A DNA stretch of 46,833 nt from Candidatus Bathyarchaeota archaeon. GTDB taxonomy: Archaea; Thermoproteota; Bathyarchaeia; Bathyarchaeales; Bathycorpusculaceae. The position numbers were made by a program, and so were the translations under genes. This document shows positions 33,625 through 41,230 of this stretch, in pieces. Where the stretch lies: the NCBI GenBank assembly GCA_026014705.1, contig JAOZHU010000010.1, positions 1-46,833 on the forward strand. Direction: 5' to 3'. Under the pieces are notes generated by a model. It ran no database searches, was not told where the DNA came from, and saw nothing but the letters and a program-made list of their open reading frames with translations. How positions within the stretch are numbered: position 1 is the stretch's first letter; every line of letters starts with the position of its first letter.

Positions 33625-34919
33625 GCAGCAAGTCAAAAGAGCTTTTCGAGAGAGCCAAGAAAGTCTTGCCGGGAGGAGTGAACAGTCCTGTCAGGGCGTT
33701 TGAGCCGTATCCATTCTTCGTCAACCGCGCAAAGGGCTCGCGACTTTATAGCGTCGATGGTGACTCGTTCATAGATTATTGCATGGCTTATGGCGCCCTG
33801 TTGCTTGGGCACGCCTATTCTGAAGTTGTGAACGCGGTGGAGGCTCAGTTGCGGAAGGGCACGCTTTACGGTGCGCCCACAGCGCTGGAAATCGATCTTG
33901 CAGAACTTGTCCAGAAAGCCTCTCCGTGCGTGGAAATGCTCAGGCTGGTTAACTCTGGCACAGAAGCTACCATGCACGCGATAAGAGCCGCTAGAGGCTT
34001 CAGCGGGAAGAAAAAAATCATTAAATTTGAAGGATGTTACCACGGAGCTCACGATAATGTCCTCGTCAAGGCAGGTTCAGGAGCCACCACATTTGGGAGC
34101 CCAACCTCGCCCGGCATCCCTGAAGAAACTACTCAAAACACCATAGTCATACCTTACAATAATTTCCAAGCACTGGAGGAAACAATCAAGCGCGAAAGCC
34201 ATGATGTTGCCGCGGTGATTATTGAACCAGTTTTAGGTAACGCGGGACTTATCCTGCCAATGAAAGATTATTTAAGGTACCTTAGGAAGTTAACAGAAGA
34301 ATATGGCATAATTCTAATTTTCGACGAGATTATCACAGGCTTCCGACTTGCTGTCGGTGGTGCTCAGGAATATTACAACTTGAAGGCTGACATGGCAACT
34401 TTGGGCAAGATACTCGGAGGCGGCTTTACAATTGCAGCTTTCGGCGGTCGAAAAGAAATAATGCAAAACATGTCGCCTTTAGGTAAGGTGTACCAAGCAG
34501 GAACCTTCAGCGGCAACCCTGTTTCTGCGATTGCAGGCTGCACAACACTGCAAGCGCTAATTCGTGGAAAAAATGAGATTTATCCAAAGCTTGAAAAGAA
34601 CTGCACATATCTCAAAAAAACTCTTGCAGATTTAGCTGTTGACTATTGCGTAGAAGCGCAAGTGCACAGCATAGCCTCGATGTTCCAAGTATTCTTCTCT
34701 TCGCAGCCAGTTGTTGATTACGCAAGCGCCAAGCTATCCGACACCAAGAGGTTTCAAGCGTACTTCCAAGAACTTCTGAGGCAAGGCGTCTTCATTCCTC
34801 CATCACAGTTTGAAACTTGCTTCGTGGCAACAGCCCACACCGAAGAAGATTTGGCGCATACAATTAACGCTTTTGACAAAGCGTTGCATGCGGCTTCAAC
34901 CATAAAAAGGACTGATTAA
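33606..34919 (+). CDS. hemL: Glutamate-1-semialdehyde 2,1-aminomutase HemL
   Basis: This PLP enzyme makes 5-aminolevulinate from the HemA product. The 437-residue protein has the N-terminal VLPGGVNSPVRAFEPYPFFV, RLVNSGTEATMHAIRAARGFSGKKKIIKFEGCYHG, the acidic LIFDEIITGFR and the PLP lysine (about residue 268) in ATLGKILGGGFTIAAFGG. The 5' end overlaps hemB. ATG33606 begins MVEPKLSSKSKELFERA, a normal family N-terminus. Confidence 0.95.
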   Translation: MVEPKLSSKSKELFERAKKVLPGGVNSPVRAFEPYPFFVNRAKGSRLYSVDGDSFIDYCMAYGALLLGHAYSEVVNAVEAQLRKGTLYGAPTALEIDLAELVQKASPCVEMLRLVNSGTEATMHAIRAARGFSGKKKIIKFEGCYHGAHDNVLVKAGSGATTFGSPTSPGIPEETTQNTIVIPYNNFQALEETIKRESHDVAAVIIEPVLGNAGLILPMKDYLRYLRKLTEEYGIILIFDEIITGFRLAVGGAQEYYNLKADMATLGKILGGGFTIAAFGGRKEIMQNMSPLGKVYQAGTFSGNPVSAIAGCTTLQALIRGKNEIYPKLEKNCTYLKKTLADLAVDYCVEAQVHSIASMFQVFFSSQPVVDYASAKLSDTKRFQAYFQELLRQGVFIPPSQFETCFVATAHTEEDLAHTINAFDKALHAASTIKRTD

Positions 34920-34921
34920 AA

Positions 34922-35854
34922 ATGATCTTGAGAGTTGGCACTAGAGGCAGCAAGCTTTCCATAATGCAAACAGAGGCGCTCTTACGTGAAATTCAATCTG
35001 CCTATTCCAACGTAGAGTTTAAAGTAAGAATCATCAAAACTTTAGGGGATTGGGAACGAAAAAAACCTCTCTTTACCATCGATAGCAAAGGCATATTCGA
35101 AAAAGAAATCGACCAAGCAATCCTGAGAGGCGAAATTGACTTAGCCGTGCACAGCCTAAAAGATATCCCAATACTGGAATTACCCGACACTGTAATAGCA
35201 GCTATCCCGAAGAGAGGTTCCCGACGCGACGCACTTATTTCAAAAGATAAAATACCGCTCAAAGAGCTGCCTAGAGGCGCAACAGTTGGAACTGGCAGCC
35301 TGAGGCGCCTCGCACAGGTCAAATTCCTTCGACCAGACTTGGAAGTCAAACCTATCAGAGGCAACATAGACACCAGAATCCGCAAGGTCAAGAAAGGCGA
35401 GTTTGACGCAATAATAGTGGCTGAAGTTGCGCTGGAAAGGATGGAACTGAGGGATGAAATTACAGAACGGTTTCCGCTGGAACAGTTTTCACCATCCGCT
35501 GGACAAGGCGCCTTAGCCATAGTCACAGCTAAAAACAATGATGAAGTGATAGAACTGGTGCGAGTTGTGGATGACGCTCAAACGAGGGCAGAAGTCACGG
35601 CTGAAAGGAGTCTGGTGATGCATCTCGAAGGCGGTTGCCGCGTGCCCATTGGCGCCGTTGGATGCGCTGAGGGCGACAGACTTTCGCTTCAAGCTTGCAT
35701 GTTCTCACTTAATAGCCGAAGGAAAATTTCTTCTTCTGCAGAGGGTACACTCAGCGAAGCCCGCGAAATAGGGAAGCAAGCTGCCCAAAACCTTCTGAAG
35801 CAGGGAGCGAAAGAGTTAGAGAATGAGTGGAGAGAGAAATATGGTGCGTGGTAA
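34922..35854 (+). CDS. hemC: Hydroxymethylbilane synthase HemC
   Basis: HemC polymerises four porphobilinogens. The 310-residue protein begins MILRVGTRGSKLSIMQTEALL and has FEKEIDQAILRGEIDLAVHSLKDIP, RRDALIS, GTGSLRRLAQ and the dipyrromethane-cofactor cysteine (about residue 239) in MHLEGGCRVPIGAVG. It starts two bases after hemL. Confidence 0.96.
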   Translation: MILRVGTRGSKLSIMQTEALLREIQSAYSNVEFKVRIIKTLGDWERKKPLFTIDSKGIFEKEIDQAILRGEIDLAVHSLKDIPILELPDTVIAAIPKRGSRRDALISKDKIPLKELPRGATVGTGSLRRLAQVKFLRPDLEVKPIRGNIDTRIRKVKKGEFDAIIVAEVALERMELRDEITERFPLEQFSPSAGQGALAIVTAKNNDEVIELVRVVDDAQTRAEVTAERSLVMHLEGGCRVPIGAVGCAEGDRLSLQACMFSLNSRRKISSSAEGTLSEAREIGKQAAQNLLKQGAKELENEWREKYGAW

Positions 35855-36596
35855 AGTATTCCTTGTCGGCGCCGGACCAGGCGACCCGAAGTTGCTGACG
35901 ATAAAGGCTGCGGAGCTGCTGAAGACAGCTGAAGTCGTAGTTTATGACCGATTGGTTAACACTTCGATTCTGAAGCTGGCATCTGAAAATGCTGAAAGAA
36001 TGTATGTTGGAAAAAGAACAAGCAAACATGAAGTTCCTCAAGAAAAAATCACAGAATTACTGATTGAAAAAGCTCGCGAGGGAAAAAGAGTTGTTAGGCT
36101 TAAAGGCGGAGACCCGTTTCTTTTCGGCAGAGGCGGAGAAGAAGCAGAGGCATTAGCTGAGAACAAAATCGACTTTGAAGTGGTGCCCGGGGTTACGTCT
36201 GCTATAGCGGTTCCTGCTTACGCGGGCATTCCATTGACACATAGGGATTATGCCTCCTCGGTTATCATAGTCACAGGGCACCGAGCTGGCGACAGCAAGA
36301 GAAGTGTTGATTGGGGCAAGATTGCAGATGCGGCGGATACAATTGTCATTCTCATGGGTGTAGAATCATTCGAGACCATAGCTGCCAAGCTTGTTGAAAG
36401 CGGTTTAAGCCCAAACACGCCTGTTGCTGTCATAGAGCAGGGAACATTGAAGCAGCAGAAGAGCATTATCGGCAAAATAGGCACAATCGCTGAAGAGACA
36501 AAGGCGAGAAATGTTAAGCCGCCTGCAGTAATTGTTGTAGGTGAAGTTGTTAACCTCAGAGGGAAGATTGCGTGGTTCAAAACTCTCAGGCGCTGA
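35841..36596 (+). CDS. cobA: Uroporphyrinogen-III C-methyltransferase (SUMT)
   Basis: SUMT adds methyl groups at C2 and C7 of uroporphyrinogen III to give precorrin-2, committing the flow to siroheme and B12. The 251-residue protein has [56 protein letters not shown] and the [34 protein letters not shown] signature. ATG35841 is preferred over ATG35823 because GGAGAGA lies six bases before it. It overlaps hemC by 14 bases and hemD by 25. Confidence 0.95.
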   Translation: MVRGKVFLVGAGPGDPKLLTIKAAELLKTAEVVVYDRLVNTSILKLASENAERMYVGKRTSKHEVPQEKITELLIEKAREGKRVVRLKGGDPFLFGRGGEEAEALAENKIDFEVVPGVTSAIAVPAYAGIPLTHRDYASSVIIVTGHRAGDSKRSVDWGKIADAADTIVILMGVESFETIAAKLVESGLSPNTPVAVIEQGTLKQQKSIIGKIGTIAEETKARNVKPPAVIVVGEVVNLRGKIAWFKTLRR

Positions 36597-37411
36597 AGGG
36601 AAGAACAATAGCTGTAACGAGACCCTGCGGGCAGACAGCAGAAGCAGCGGCTTTGATTGAGAAAATGGGGGGAAAGCCCTATTGCGTACCAACCATAGAG
36701 ATCAAGGCGCTCACTGACCTTTCGCCTGTAAGTCAGTTCATAGACGAGTTGGCGAGCGGTAAAGTTGATTATGTCATTTTTATGAGCGTCAACGGCGTAA
36801 GGTACCTGCTTAGCGCCGCTGAAGACTTAGACATGAAAAACAAAATAACAAATGGTTTAGAGAAAACCGTAAATGTGGCTGTTGGTCCAAGAACCGCACA
36901 GGAGCTTAAAGCCAATAAAATTCACGTTAACTTGATTCCTGAAAAATACACTTCAGAAGGAATAACGGAAAGCTTTCAACAGCTACGTATTTCGGGTAAA
37001 CGCATCTATATACCGAGAACGAATGCCGCGTCTACCACGTTAAAGGAGAGACTTGAGAGTCTGGGTGCTTCGGTGAAGGAAGTTTACGTCTACGAGTCAA
37101 AAATTCCAGTTGACGAGCACATAGCAAAGAATTTCTCTAAAGATTTGAGCGCATTGAAGATTCACGCCATAGTTTTCGGCAGTTCATTATGCGTCAAAAA
37201 CATGTTCAAAATGCTCGCCAAGCACATTGCACCGCGGAGGCTCTGCAACTTGCTGAACAAACACATTACGGTTGTAGCAATTGGTCCAATAACCGCTGAA
37301 ACCCTCGTTAAAATGGGCGCCAATGTTGATGTAATGCCAGAAACGCATTTGTTTAAAGAAGCGTTAGAAGCCTTAGCGATGCACTGGAATAAGGCGCATC
37401 ATAACGCTTAA
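36572..37411 (+). CDS. hemD: Uroporphyrinogen-III synthase HemD
   Basis: HemD closes hydroxymethylbilane with D-ring inversion. The 279-residue protein has the two-domain HemD pattern: GRTIAVTRPCGQTAEAAALIEKMGGKPYCVPTIEI, DYVIFMSVNGVRYLL, VGPRTAQELKANKI, IYIPRTNAASTTLKERLESLGASVKEVYVYES and VVAIGPITAETLVKMGANVDVMPE. GTG36572 follows GAGGGAAG. The last residues overlap the open frame of a recombinase fragment, so the final four to seven residues may be recombination-derived. The core is complete. Confidence 0.9.
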   Translation: MVQNSQALKGRTIAVTRPCGQTAEAAALIEKMGGKPYCVPTIEIKALTDLSPVSQFIDELASGKVDYVIFMSVNGVRYLLSAAEDLDMKNKITNGLEKTVNVAVGPRTAQELKANKIHVNLIPEKYTSEGITESFQQLRISGKRIYIPRTNAASTTLKERLESLGASVKEVYVYESKIPVDEHIAKNFSKDLSALKIHAIVFGSSLCVKNMFKMLAKHIAPRRLCNLLNKHITVVAIGPITAETLVKMGANVDVMPETHLFKEALEALAMHWNKAHHNA

Positions 37412-37928
37412 CGAGCCTGAGAAAGGCTCCAACCCAAGAAAGTGGAAAGTCAGTTCAACCCTAATTGAAATGCTCAACGCATTGCCAAAGCAAAGCGAAC
37501 AAGTTTTCAGCAGCACTCTGAGGTCAATGAAGACAACCTTCCAAAAGACGCGAAGACGCCTTGCGAACACGCTTCAAAACCCACGACTGCTCAGAATACA
37601 TTTCCACACGTTCAGGAATTGGAAAGCAACGATGCTCTATCACCAGACAAAAGACCCCTACTACGTAATGCATTTCCTTGGGCATAAATCGCTGAAATCC
37701 ACCGAGATATACATAAACATCGAACACACACTCTTTGAAGCTGGCGCCAACGACGAATTCACCGTAAAAATCGCTGAAAAACCTGAAGAAATCAAAGAAC
37801 ACCTAGAAGTAGGCTTCGAATACGTCTGCCAAAAAGATACGTTAATATTCCTAGGAAAAGAAAATGATAACGAAACCAGGAACAACGCGGTAGTCGAAGT
37901 GTTCCAAAATGTGGCCGAGGTGAGGTAG
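37377..37928 (+). pseudogene. Truncated tyrosine recombinase (archaeal integrase) remnant
   Basis: The C-terminal half of a phage-type integrase is recognisable. The stretch IITLNEPEKGSNPRKWKV is followed by a helix linker, then HFHTFRNWKATMLYHQTKD (H-x-x-R box), VMHFLGHKSLKSTEIYINI (second His and the putative nucleophile Tyr) and a typical archaeal tail with VGFEYVCQKD. The N-terminal core-binding domain and the first catalytic Arg are absent. The frame is open from just after a TAG at 37374-37376, inside the end of hemD, and has no start codon before ATG37470. It is a deletion remnant joined directly to hemD; translation from 37470 would not give an active recombinase. Confidence 0.75.
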
Positions 37929-38111
37929 ATACTCATTCGGTGGCGATGTCGCCAATTGCTTTTTTCTCCGCAACCTCTCCCTTTTTTAGAGGCACACGAT
38001 TTGCTTAGAATCATAGGGAAATAGGAAAAGTTCAGCGCTATTTTACTCGTAGCCACCGCAGTGAATTTATCAAGCAAAGCTTTTTATCGCGTTTTACAAT
38101 ACCTTGGAGAT

Positions 38112-38540
38112 ATGCCCTCAGTTAAAAAGATGTTTTTGGATTGGCAGGGTAACTATCGTTTGGCTGCTAGGAATGAAAAGGGGCTTTCTGTCAATTTTGA
38201 TGCGCCGATTGTTTTTGGAGGAGAAGAGACTGCTTTGTCTCCAATGGAGAACGTTCTTGCGAGCCTGGCTGCCTGCAGCAGTTTTCACGTGCTCACAATA
38301 CTAAAGAAAAAAAGACAGAACGTTTCAGGGTACTCTGTTGAGGTTACGGCAGAAAGAAGAGATGAGTCGCCGCGAGTTTTCACCAAAATCCACATCAAGT
38401 ACATTGTTAAAGGCCAAAACATTTCGCCAGTTGCAGTTGAAAGCTCAATAAAACTGTCTGAAGAAAAATTCTGCTCGGTTGGCGGAATGCTCAAGAAAGC
38501 TGTAGAAATTAGCTCTTCCTACGAAATAGTAAAGACATAG
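38112..38540 (+). CDS. OsmC-family peroxide-resistance-like protein
   Basis: This 142-residue protein has the OsmC fold with the two redox cysteines in place: SLAACSSFHVLTILKKK and SEEKFCSVGGMLKKA. OsmC/Ohr proteins reduce organic hydroperoxides; archaeal members are often of uncertain substrate. ATG38112 has GGAGAT directly upstream; an in-frame GTG at 38061 would add 17 residues of poor quality. It stands alone. Confidence 0.82.
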   Translation: MPSVKKMFLDWQGNYRLAARNEKGLSVNFDAPIVFGGEETALSPMENVLASLAACSSFHVLTILKKKRQNVSGYSVEVTAERRDESPRVFTKIHIKYIVKGQNISPVAVESSIKLSEEKFCSVGGMLKKAVEISSSYEIVKT

Positions 38541-38694
38541 CAAGAGTGCACGCGCCCTGCCTACTCTATGCTTGACGCGAGCGGTTTTCACAGCTCAGCT
38601 CCGTTCTGCAGTTCATTTCCTGATTGCAGTTACGGCTTATAAGAAAAGTTAAATATTGCTATAGACTAGGGGTTTTTGGCTGGGGGTTGTGTCT

Positions 38695-39342
38695 ATGAGT
38701 CTTGGATGGAAGGATTGGAGCCGAAGTGACATCCTCTGTGGAGTCATAGCGCCTCTTATTGTGGTGCTTGTTATAATTGGTCTTTCGTTTATTGGTCCTT
38801 TTTTGATGAGGCAAGGAGGTATGGGTGGCTCCATGGGGATTGTAATTGGAATAATAAGTGAGATTGAGGAAATACTGATTGTTGTGGCGATTCCGCTTTT
38901 GTTGGGTTTGGTTTGGAATAGGTGGGCAGGTGGCACCTCTGGTTTTCTGCTTGGAAGCATTTATGCCATGTGGTGGTATGTCAAGTACATCCCGTACGCT
39001 GGCTCTGGTGGATACTCGCGCGGGGCATTGGGTGGTTTTGGTCCGATGCTTCTTGGTTGGGTACTCACTGCTATGTTGATTGGGTATATGGCTGGAGCGC
39101 TAAATAGAGGGTCTGAGAATTTTCGGAGGATGGTTATTGTGGGAGTGGTCTCTGCAACTGTCGGTGGGCTGCTGCTTTTTTGGCTTTTGCAGCTTTCGCC
39201 TTCGAACGTGGTAGATGGGCTTGATGGATTCTTGCTCACTGTGCTTTCTCGAACAGCTGCTGGAGTAATAATACCCATTATAGCTAAAGTCTTCATGTGG
39301 TATGGAGTAGCGATGAACAAGAAGCCAGACTCTGGCTCTTAG
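38695..39342 (+). CDS. Membrane protein of unknown function, paralogue of 42733-43338
   Basis: This 215-residue protein has five to six hydrophobic segments. I do not recognise the family. It is clearly paralogous to the protein at 42733-43338: SDILCGVIAPLIVVLVIIGLS versus VDIIYGIVIPSIVALLIIGVS, the block IPLLLGLVWNRWAGGTSGFLLGS, the block AMLIGYMAGALNRGSENFRRM and a Leu/Arg-Ala-Gly-Val-Ile-Ile-Pro end. The repeated small-residue GGxxGFLLG segment recalls ECF-type S components, but that is only an impression. ATG38695 follows GGGGGTTG; a GTG at 38689 is possible. A TATA-like TTAAATATTGC lies near 38650. Its last 4 bases overlap the convergent ferredoxin gene. Confidence 0.75.
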   Translation: MSLGWKDWSRSDILCGVIAPLIVVLVIIGLSFIGPFLMRQGGMGGSMGIVIGIISEIEEILIVVAIPLLLGLVWNRWAGGTSGFLLGSIYAMWWYVKYIPYAGSGGYSRGALGGFGPMLLGWVLTAMLIGYMAGALNRGSENFRRMVIVGVVSATVGGLLLFWLLQLSPSNVVDGLDGFLLTVLSRTAAGVIIPIIAKVFMWYGVAMNKKPDSGS

Positions 39343-39650
39343 CGTGTTTTAGTGGCAGCGGCTTTAGGCTTTCGCTTCTTTAGTTTCCGGATTAGCTTTT
39401 GGGTTTCTTTTTCTGAAGGGTGTGTGATGGCGCCGACAGGGCAGACGTCTTCGCAGCCCCTGCAGAGCACTACACAGTTGTTTGGGTTTTTTACCACAGT
39501 TCTCTTCTTTCCGTCTTTTTCTTCAAATTCGAAAACTCCCTTGTGGCAATAGTCTACGCATTTTCCGCAGGTGATGCATTTTTCATAGTCTATTATTGGA
39601 TACCACGGAATCTTGTTTCGAGGTAACCCTTCATATGTTTCTTCTGACAT
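39339..39650 (-). CDS. 2[4Fe-4S]-type ferredoxin-like protein
   Basis: This 103-residue protein carries YEKCITCGKCVDYCHKG and a second, non-standard group NCVVLCRGCEDVCPVGA, where the first two cysteines are four apart (C-x3-C-x2-C-x3-CP). A basic tail follows (KLIRKLKKRKPKAAATK). It would carry electrons to an unidentified partner. GAGGAG lies nine to ten bases before ATG39650. The promoter overlaps an almost perfect palindrome shared in part with the divergent arsR promoter, so metal- or arsenic-responsive expression is likely. Confidence 0.85.
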   Translation of the reverse strand: MSEETYEGLPRNKIPWYPIIDYEKCITCGKCVDYCHKGVFEFEEKDGKKRTVVKNPNNCVVLCRGCEDVCPVGAITHPSEKETQKLIRKLKKRKPKAAATKTR

Positions 39651-39692
39651 TCTTTTGTTGTCTCCTCATTTGCTTAGTATAGGAATCAAGTT

Positions 39693-39718
39693 AATAACAA
39701 TATTTAAATCTTGTTATT
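39693..39718 (-). promoter_or_regulatory. Ferredoxin promoter with ArsR-type operator palindrome
   Basis: AATAACA (39693-39699) and TGTTATT (39712-39718) flank a TATA-like TATTTAAAT; over 26 bases 12 of 13 pairs match. Bases 39694-39709, ATAACAATATTTAAAT, recur exactly at 39771-39786. The TATA predicts a start near 39679, leaving a 29-base leader. Confidence 0.6.
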
Positions 39719-39770
39719 TTATTTCGCGGAAATTCATAATGCATCACAGCTAAAGCTGGCTAGCCCATAT

Positions 39771-39790
39771 ATAACAATATTTAAATATTT
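39771..39790 (+). promoter_or_regulatory. arsR promoter with repeat of the ferredoxin operator half
   Basis: ATAACAATATTTAAAT is an exact 16-base copy of the element at 39694-39709. It contains the perfect palindrome ATATTTAAATAT (39778-39789), acting as TATA box. Transcription should start at about 39810, the ATG of the gene itself (leaderless). Confidence 0.6.
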
Positions 39791-39810
39791 ACTTCGCCTA
39801 TTCTCTGATA

Positions 39811-40134
39811 ATGTCATCGCGAATAGACAACAAAAATAAGTTCAAAGCCAAAATCTTCAAGGCGCTGTCAGACCCAGTTCGGCTAAGCATAATGGATTTT
39901 CTGCGCGACGGAGAAAAATGCGTCTGCGAAATCATACCACACGTAAAGTGTATCCAACCAGTAGTCTCCCGGCACCTAAAAATCCTTAAGGACAGCGGGA
40001 TAGTAATTGACAGAAAAGAAGGAAACAGAAGACTCTACTCAATAACAGACCCACAAATATTACGAATCATCGATGGAGTAACCCTCGAGCTTACCAACAC
40101 ATTCACAAAAAAAATAATGGAACAAATCGCCTAA
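39811..40134 (+). CDS. arsR: ArsR-family metalloregulator, copy 1
   Basis: This 107-residue winged-helix repressor has FKALSDPVRLSIMDFLRDGEKCVCEIIPHV, where CVCE is the metal/metalloid-binding motif in helix 3 of ArsR/SmtB proteins, then IQPVVSRHLKILKDSGIVIDRKEGNRRLYSI, the recognition helix and wing. It should release DNA when As(III) or a thiophilic metal binds. It is leaderless and divergent from the ferredoxin gene. Confidence 0.9.
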   Translation: MSSRIDNKNKFKAKIFKALSDPVRLSIMDFLRDGEKCVCEIIPHVKCIQPVVSRHLKILKDSGIVIDRKEGNRRLYSITDPQILRIIDGVTLELTNTFTKKIMEQIA

Positions 40135-40171
40135 ACTGAATTCAGAACGAAGCTATTAGAAGGGGTGGTTT

Positions 40172-40333
40172 GTGGATTACCCTCCATGCGAACGAAAGAA
40201 CTGCATAAACTGGAAAGAAGGACGTTGCGCTCTAAAAGACCCAGAGAAAAACGGAGATGCCTGTCTGGATTATGAGGATGCAATGGATTTTCTCAGGCTA
40301 AAGGCAGATGCATTAAAGGGGTCACTTGGGTAG
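40172..40333 (+). CDS. Small cysteine-rich protein, unknown function
   Basis: This 53-residue open frame has a good SD (GGGGTGG) and GTG start, directly downstream of arsR. The N-terminal half has four cysteines, C-x4-C-x7-C-x11-C (CERKNC, then NWKEGRC, then NGDAC), followed by an amphipathic helix DAMDFLRLKADALKG. This resembles a small zinc- or metal-binding knuckle. I do not know the family. Its place behind arsR suggests cotranscription and a role in metalloid response. Confidence 0.6.
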   Translation: MDYPPCERKNCINWKEGRCALKDPEKNGDACLDYEDAMDFLRLKADALKGSLG

Positions 40334-40361
40334 GCACGAAGCAATCAAAAATAGTGTGCTG

Positions 40362-40520
40362 TTACCCATTGCCGCAAGTTAACCCGCCCATGGCATTAAC
40401 ATATTGCTGCTCATCTTCAAATGTTTTAAATGGTCCATAAAAATGGTCGTATTGCGGATGACTTTCTGTTGTCGGCGCGGTTTCGGACTCAAAAATTTCG
40501 GGTTTCGCTTTTTCCTTCAT
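40362..40520 (-). CDS. Possible small protein, unknown function
   Basis: This 52-residue frame starts at ATG40520 and ends 28 bases from the convergent Cys-rich gene. The C-terminal part, YDHFYGPFKTFEDEQQYVNAMGG, looks protein-like (a small alpha/beta unit), while the N-terminal 20 residues look disordered. An in-frame GTG at 40562 would extend it. It lies downstream of an arsC remnant on the same strand and could be part of that decayed region. Confidence 0.35.
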   Translation of the reverse strand: MKEKAKPEIFESETAPTTESHPQYDHFYGPFKTFEDEQQYVNAMGGLTCGNG

Positions 40521-40583
40521 CCCGGTGTAAATCCCGCTTCTTCTTCCTTCCCCCCGCCGCACATGTTATGTCCATTGAGTTTG

Positions 40584-40712
40584 TTAAGCGATTAGTTTTT
40601 GCACTCTGCGCTCGAAGCGATGATTTTGCCTTTCCGACGCTGCAAAGGCTTCTGCCATCTGGCTTCGCTCAGCATTCTCCGCACAGACAAAAAGCGTGGG
40701 CTTCGTTCTCAT
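40584..40712 (-). pseudogene. Remnant of LMW-phosphatase-type arsenate reductase (arsC)
   Basis: From ATG40712 the frame reads MRTKPTLFVCAENAERSQMA and continues EAFA. This is the N-terminal P-loop of LMW-phosphatase-type ArsC (C10-x5-R16-S17, then QMAEAF). After about residue 25 the similarity stops and the frame ends at 40584. A neighbouring frame then shows IIASSAEC (about 40593-40631), like the A-x-SAG strand that follows in intact enzymes, and is itself interrupted by a TAA. One frameshift plus stops therefore explain the sequence. No C-terminal ArsC motif is seen downstream. Confidence 0.55.
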
Positions 40713-40734
40713 CGCCAAAAATAGAGGGCATGAA

Positions 40735-40754
40735 CAACGTATTTAAATATGTTG
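40735..40754 (+). promoter_or_regulatory. arsR copy 2 promoter with palindromic operator
   Basis: CAACGTATTTAAATATGTTG is palindromic in 9 of 10 pairs and contains the TATA box TATTTAAATAT. Transcription should start near 40771, nine bases before ATG40780. The CAAC...GTTG frame around TATTTAAAT parallels the AACA...TGTT operator at the ferredoxin promoter. Confidence 0.55.
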
Positions 40755-40779
40755 CTATTGATTGTTATTCGAACGTATC

Positions 40780-41166
40780 ATGATCGAACCAAAAATTAAC
40801 AAAAGGTTAAAGCGGTTGGCAGAATCAGGAATTTGCTCTTTCGAGAGGGCTTCAGAATATGCAGATGAGTTGAAAGCGCTTGCTGACAAGGGAATTAGCA
40901 AAGAGGATGCTGAAACGACAAGTAAAATCTTTAAAGCGCTTGCTGACACCACGAGATTGAGAGTTCTTGGATTGTTAAATATTCGGGAAATGTGTGTATG
41001 TGAGGTCATGGTTTCATTGGACTTAACGCAGTCTACAGCGTCCCATCACTTAGGGATTCTAGAAAACGCGGGGTTGGTGAAAAAAAGGAAAGAGGGGAAA
41101 TGGGTTTTCTATAGAATTGCCAATCCTGAAAAATTTGAAGCTATGAGCAACATGGCGTATCAGTGA
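40780..41166 (+). CDS. arsR: ArsR-family metalloregulator, copy 2
   Basis: This 128-residue protein has an N-terminal helix extension of about 50 residues with one Cys (ESGICSFERASEYADELKALADKG), then the winged helix: IFKALADTTRLRVLGLLNIREMCVCEVMVSLDLTQSTASHHLGILENAGLVKKRKEGKWVFYRI. CVCE is the expected metalloid site; the extra N-terminal Cys could complete it. It precedes uspA, acr3 and a membrane protein in the same direction, so it likely controls arsenite efflux. ATG40780 fits the upstream TATA; TTG40762 is in frame. Confidence 0.9.
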   Translation: MIEPKINKRLKRLAESGICSFERASEYADELKALADKGISKEDAETTSKIFKALADTTRLRVLGLLNIREMCVCEVMVSLDLTQSTASHHLGILENAGLVKKRKEGKWVFYRIANPEKFEAMSNMAYQ

Positions 41167-41182
41167 GTTCGCATAGCAATAA

Positions 41183-41198
41183 ATTTAAATATTTAAAT
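41183..41198 (+). promoter_or_regulatory. uspA-acr3 promoter region with AT palindrome
   Basis: ATTTAAATATTTAAAT is a perfect 16-base palindrome made of two ATTTAAAT units, followed by ATATTT. It can act as TATA box for a start near 41225, just before TTG41231. It may be an operator for the ArsR encoded upstream, but it is low complexity. Confidence 0.4.
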
Positions 41199-41230
41199 AT
41201 ATTTGCTTTTCAGCTTAAGGTGTAACAAAT

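Noticed and set aside
29026-37411. Heme synthesis via the siroheme (Ahb) route
   Set aside because: The hem-named genes only reach uroporphyrinogen III and sirohydrochlorin; no AhbA-D, HemE or HemH homologue is visible, so heme production is not supported here.
40430-40783. Plus-strand 117-codon frame between the two arsR genes
   Set aside because: It is antisense to the arsC remnant and the small protein, has no recognisable motif, and includes the arsR promoter.
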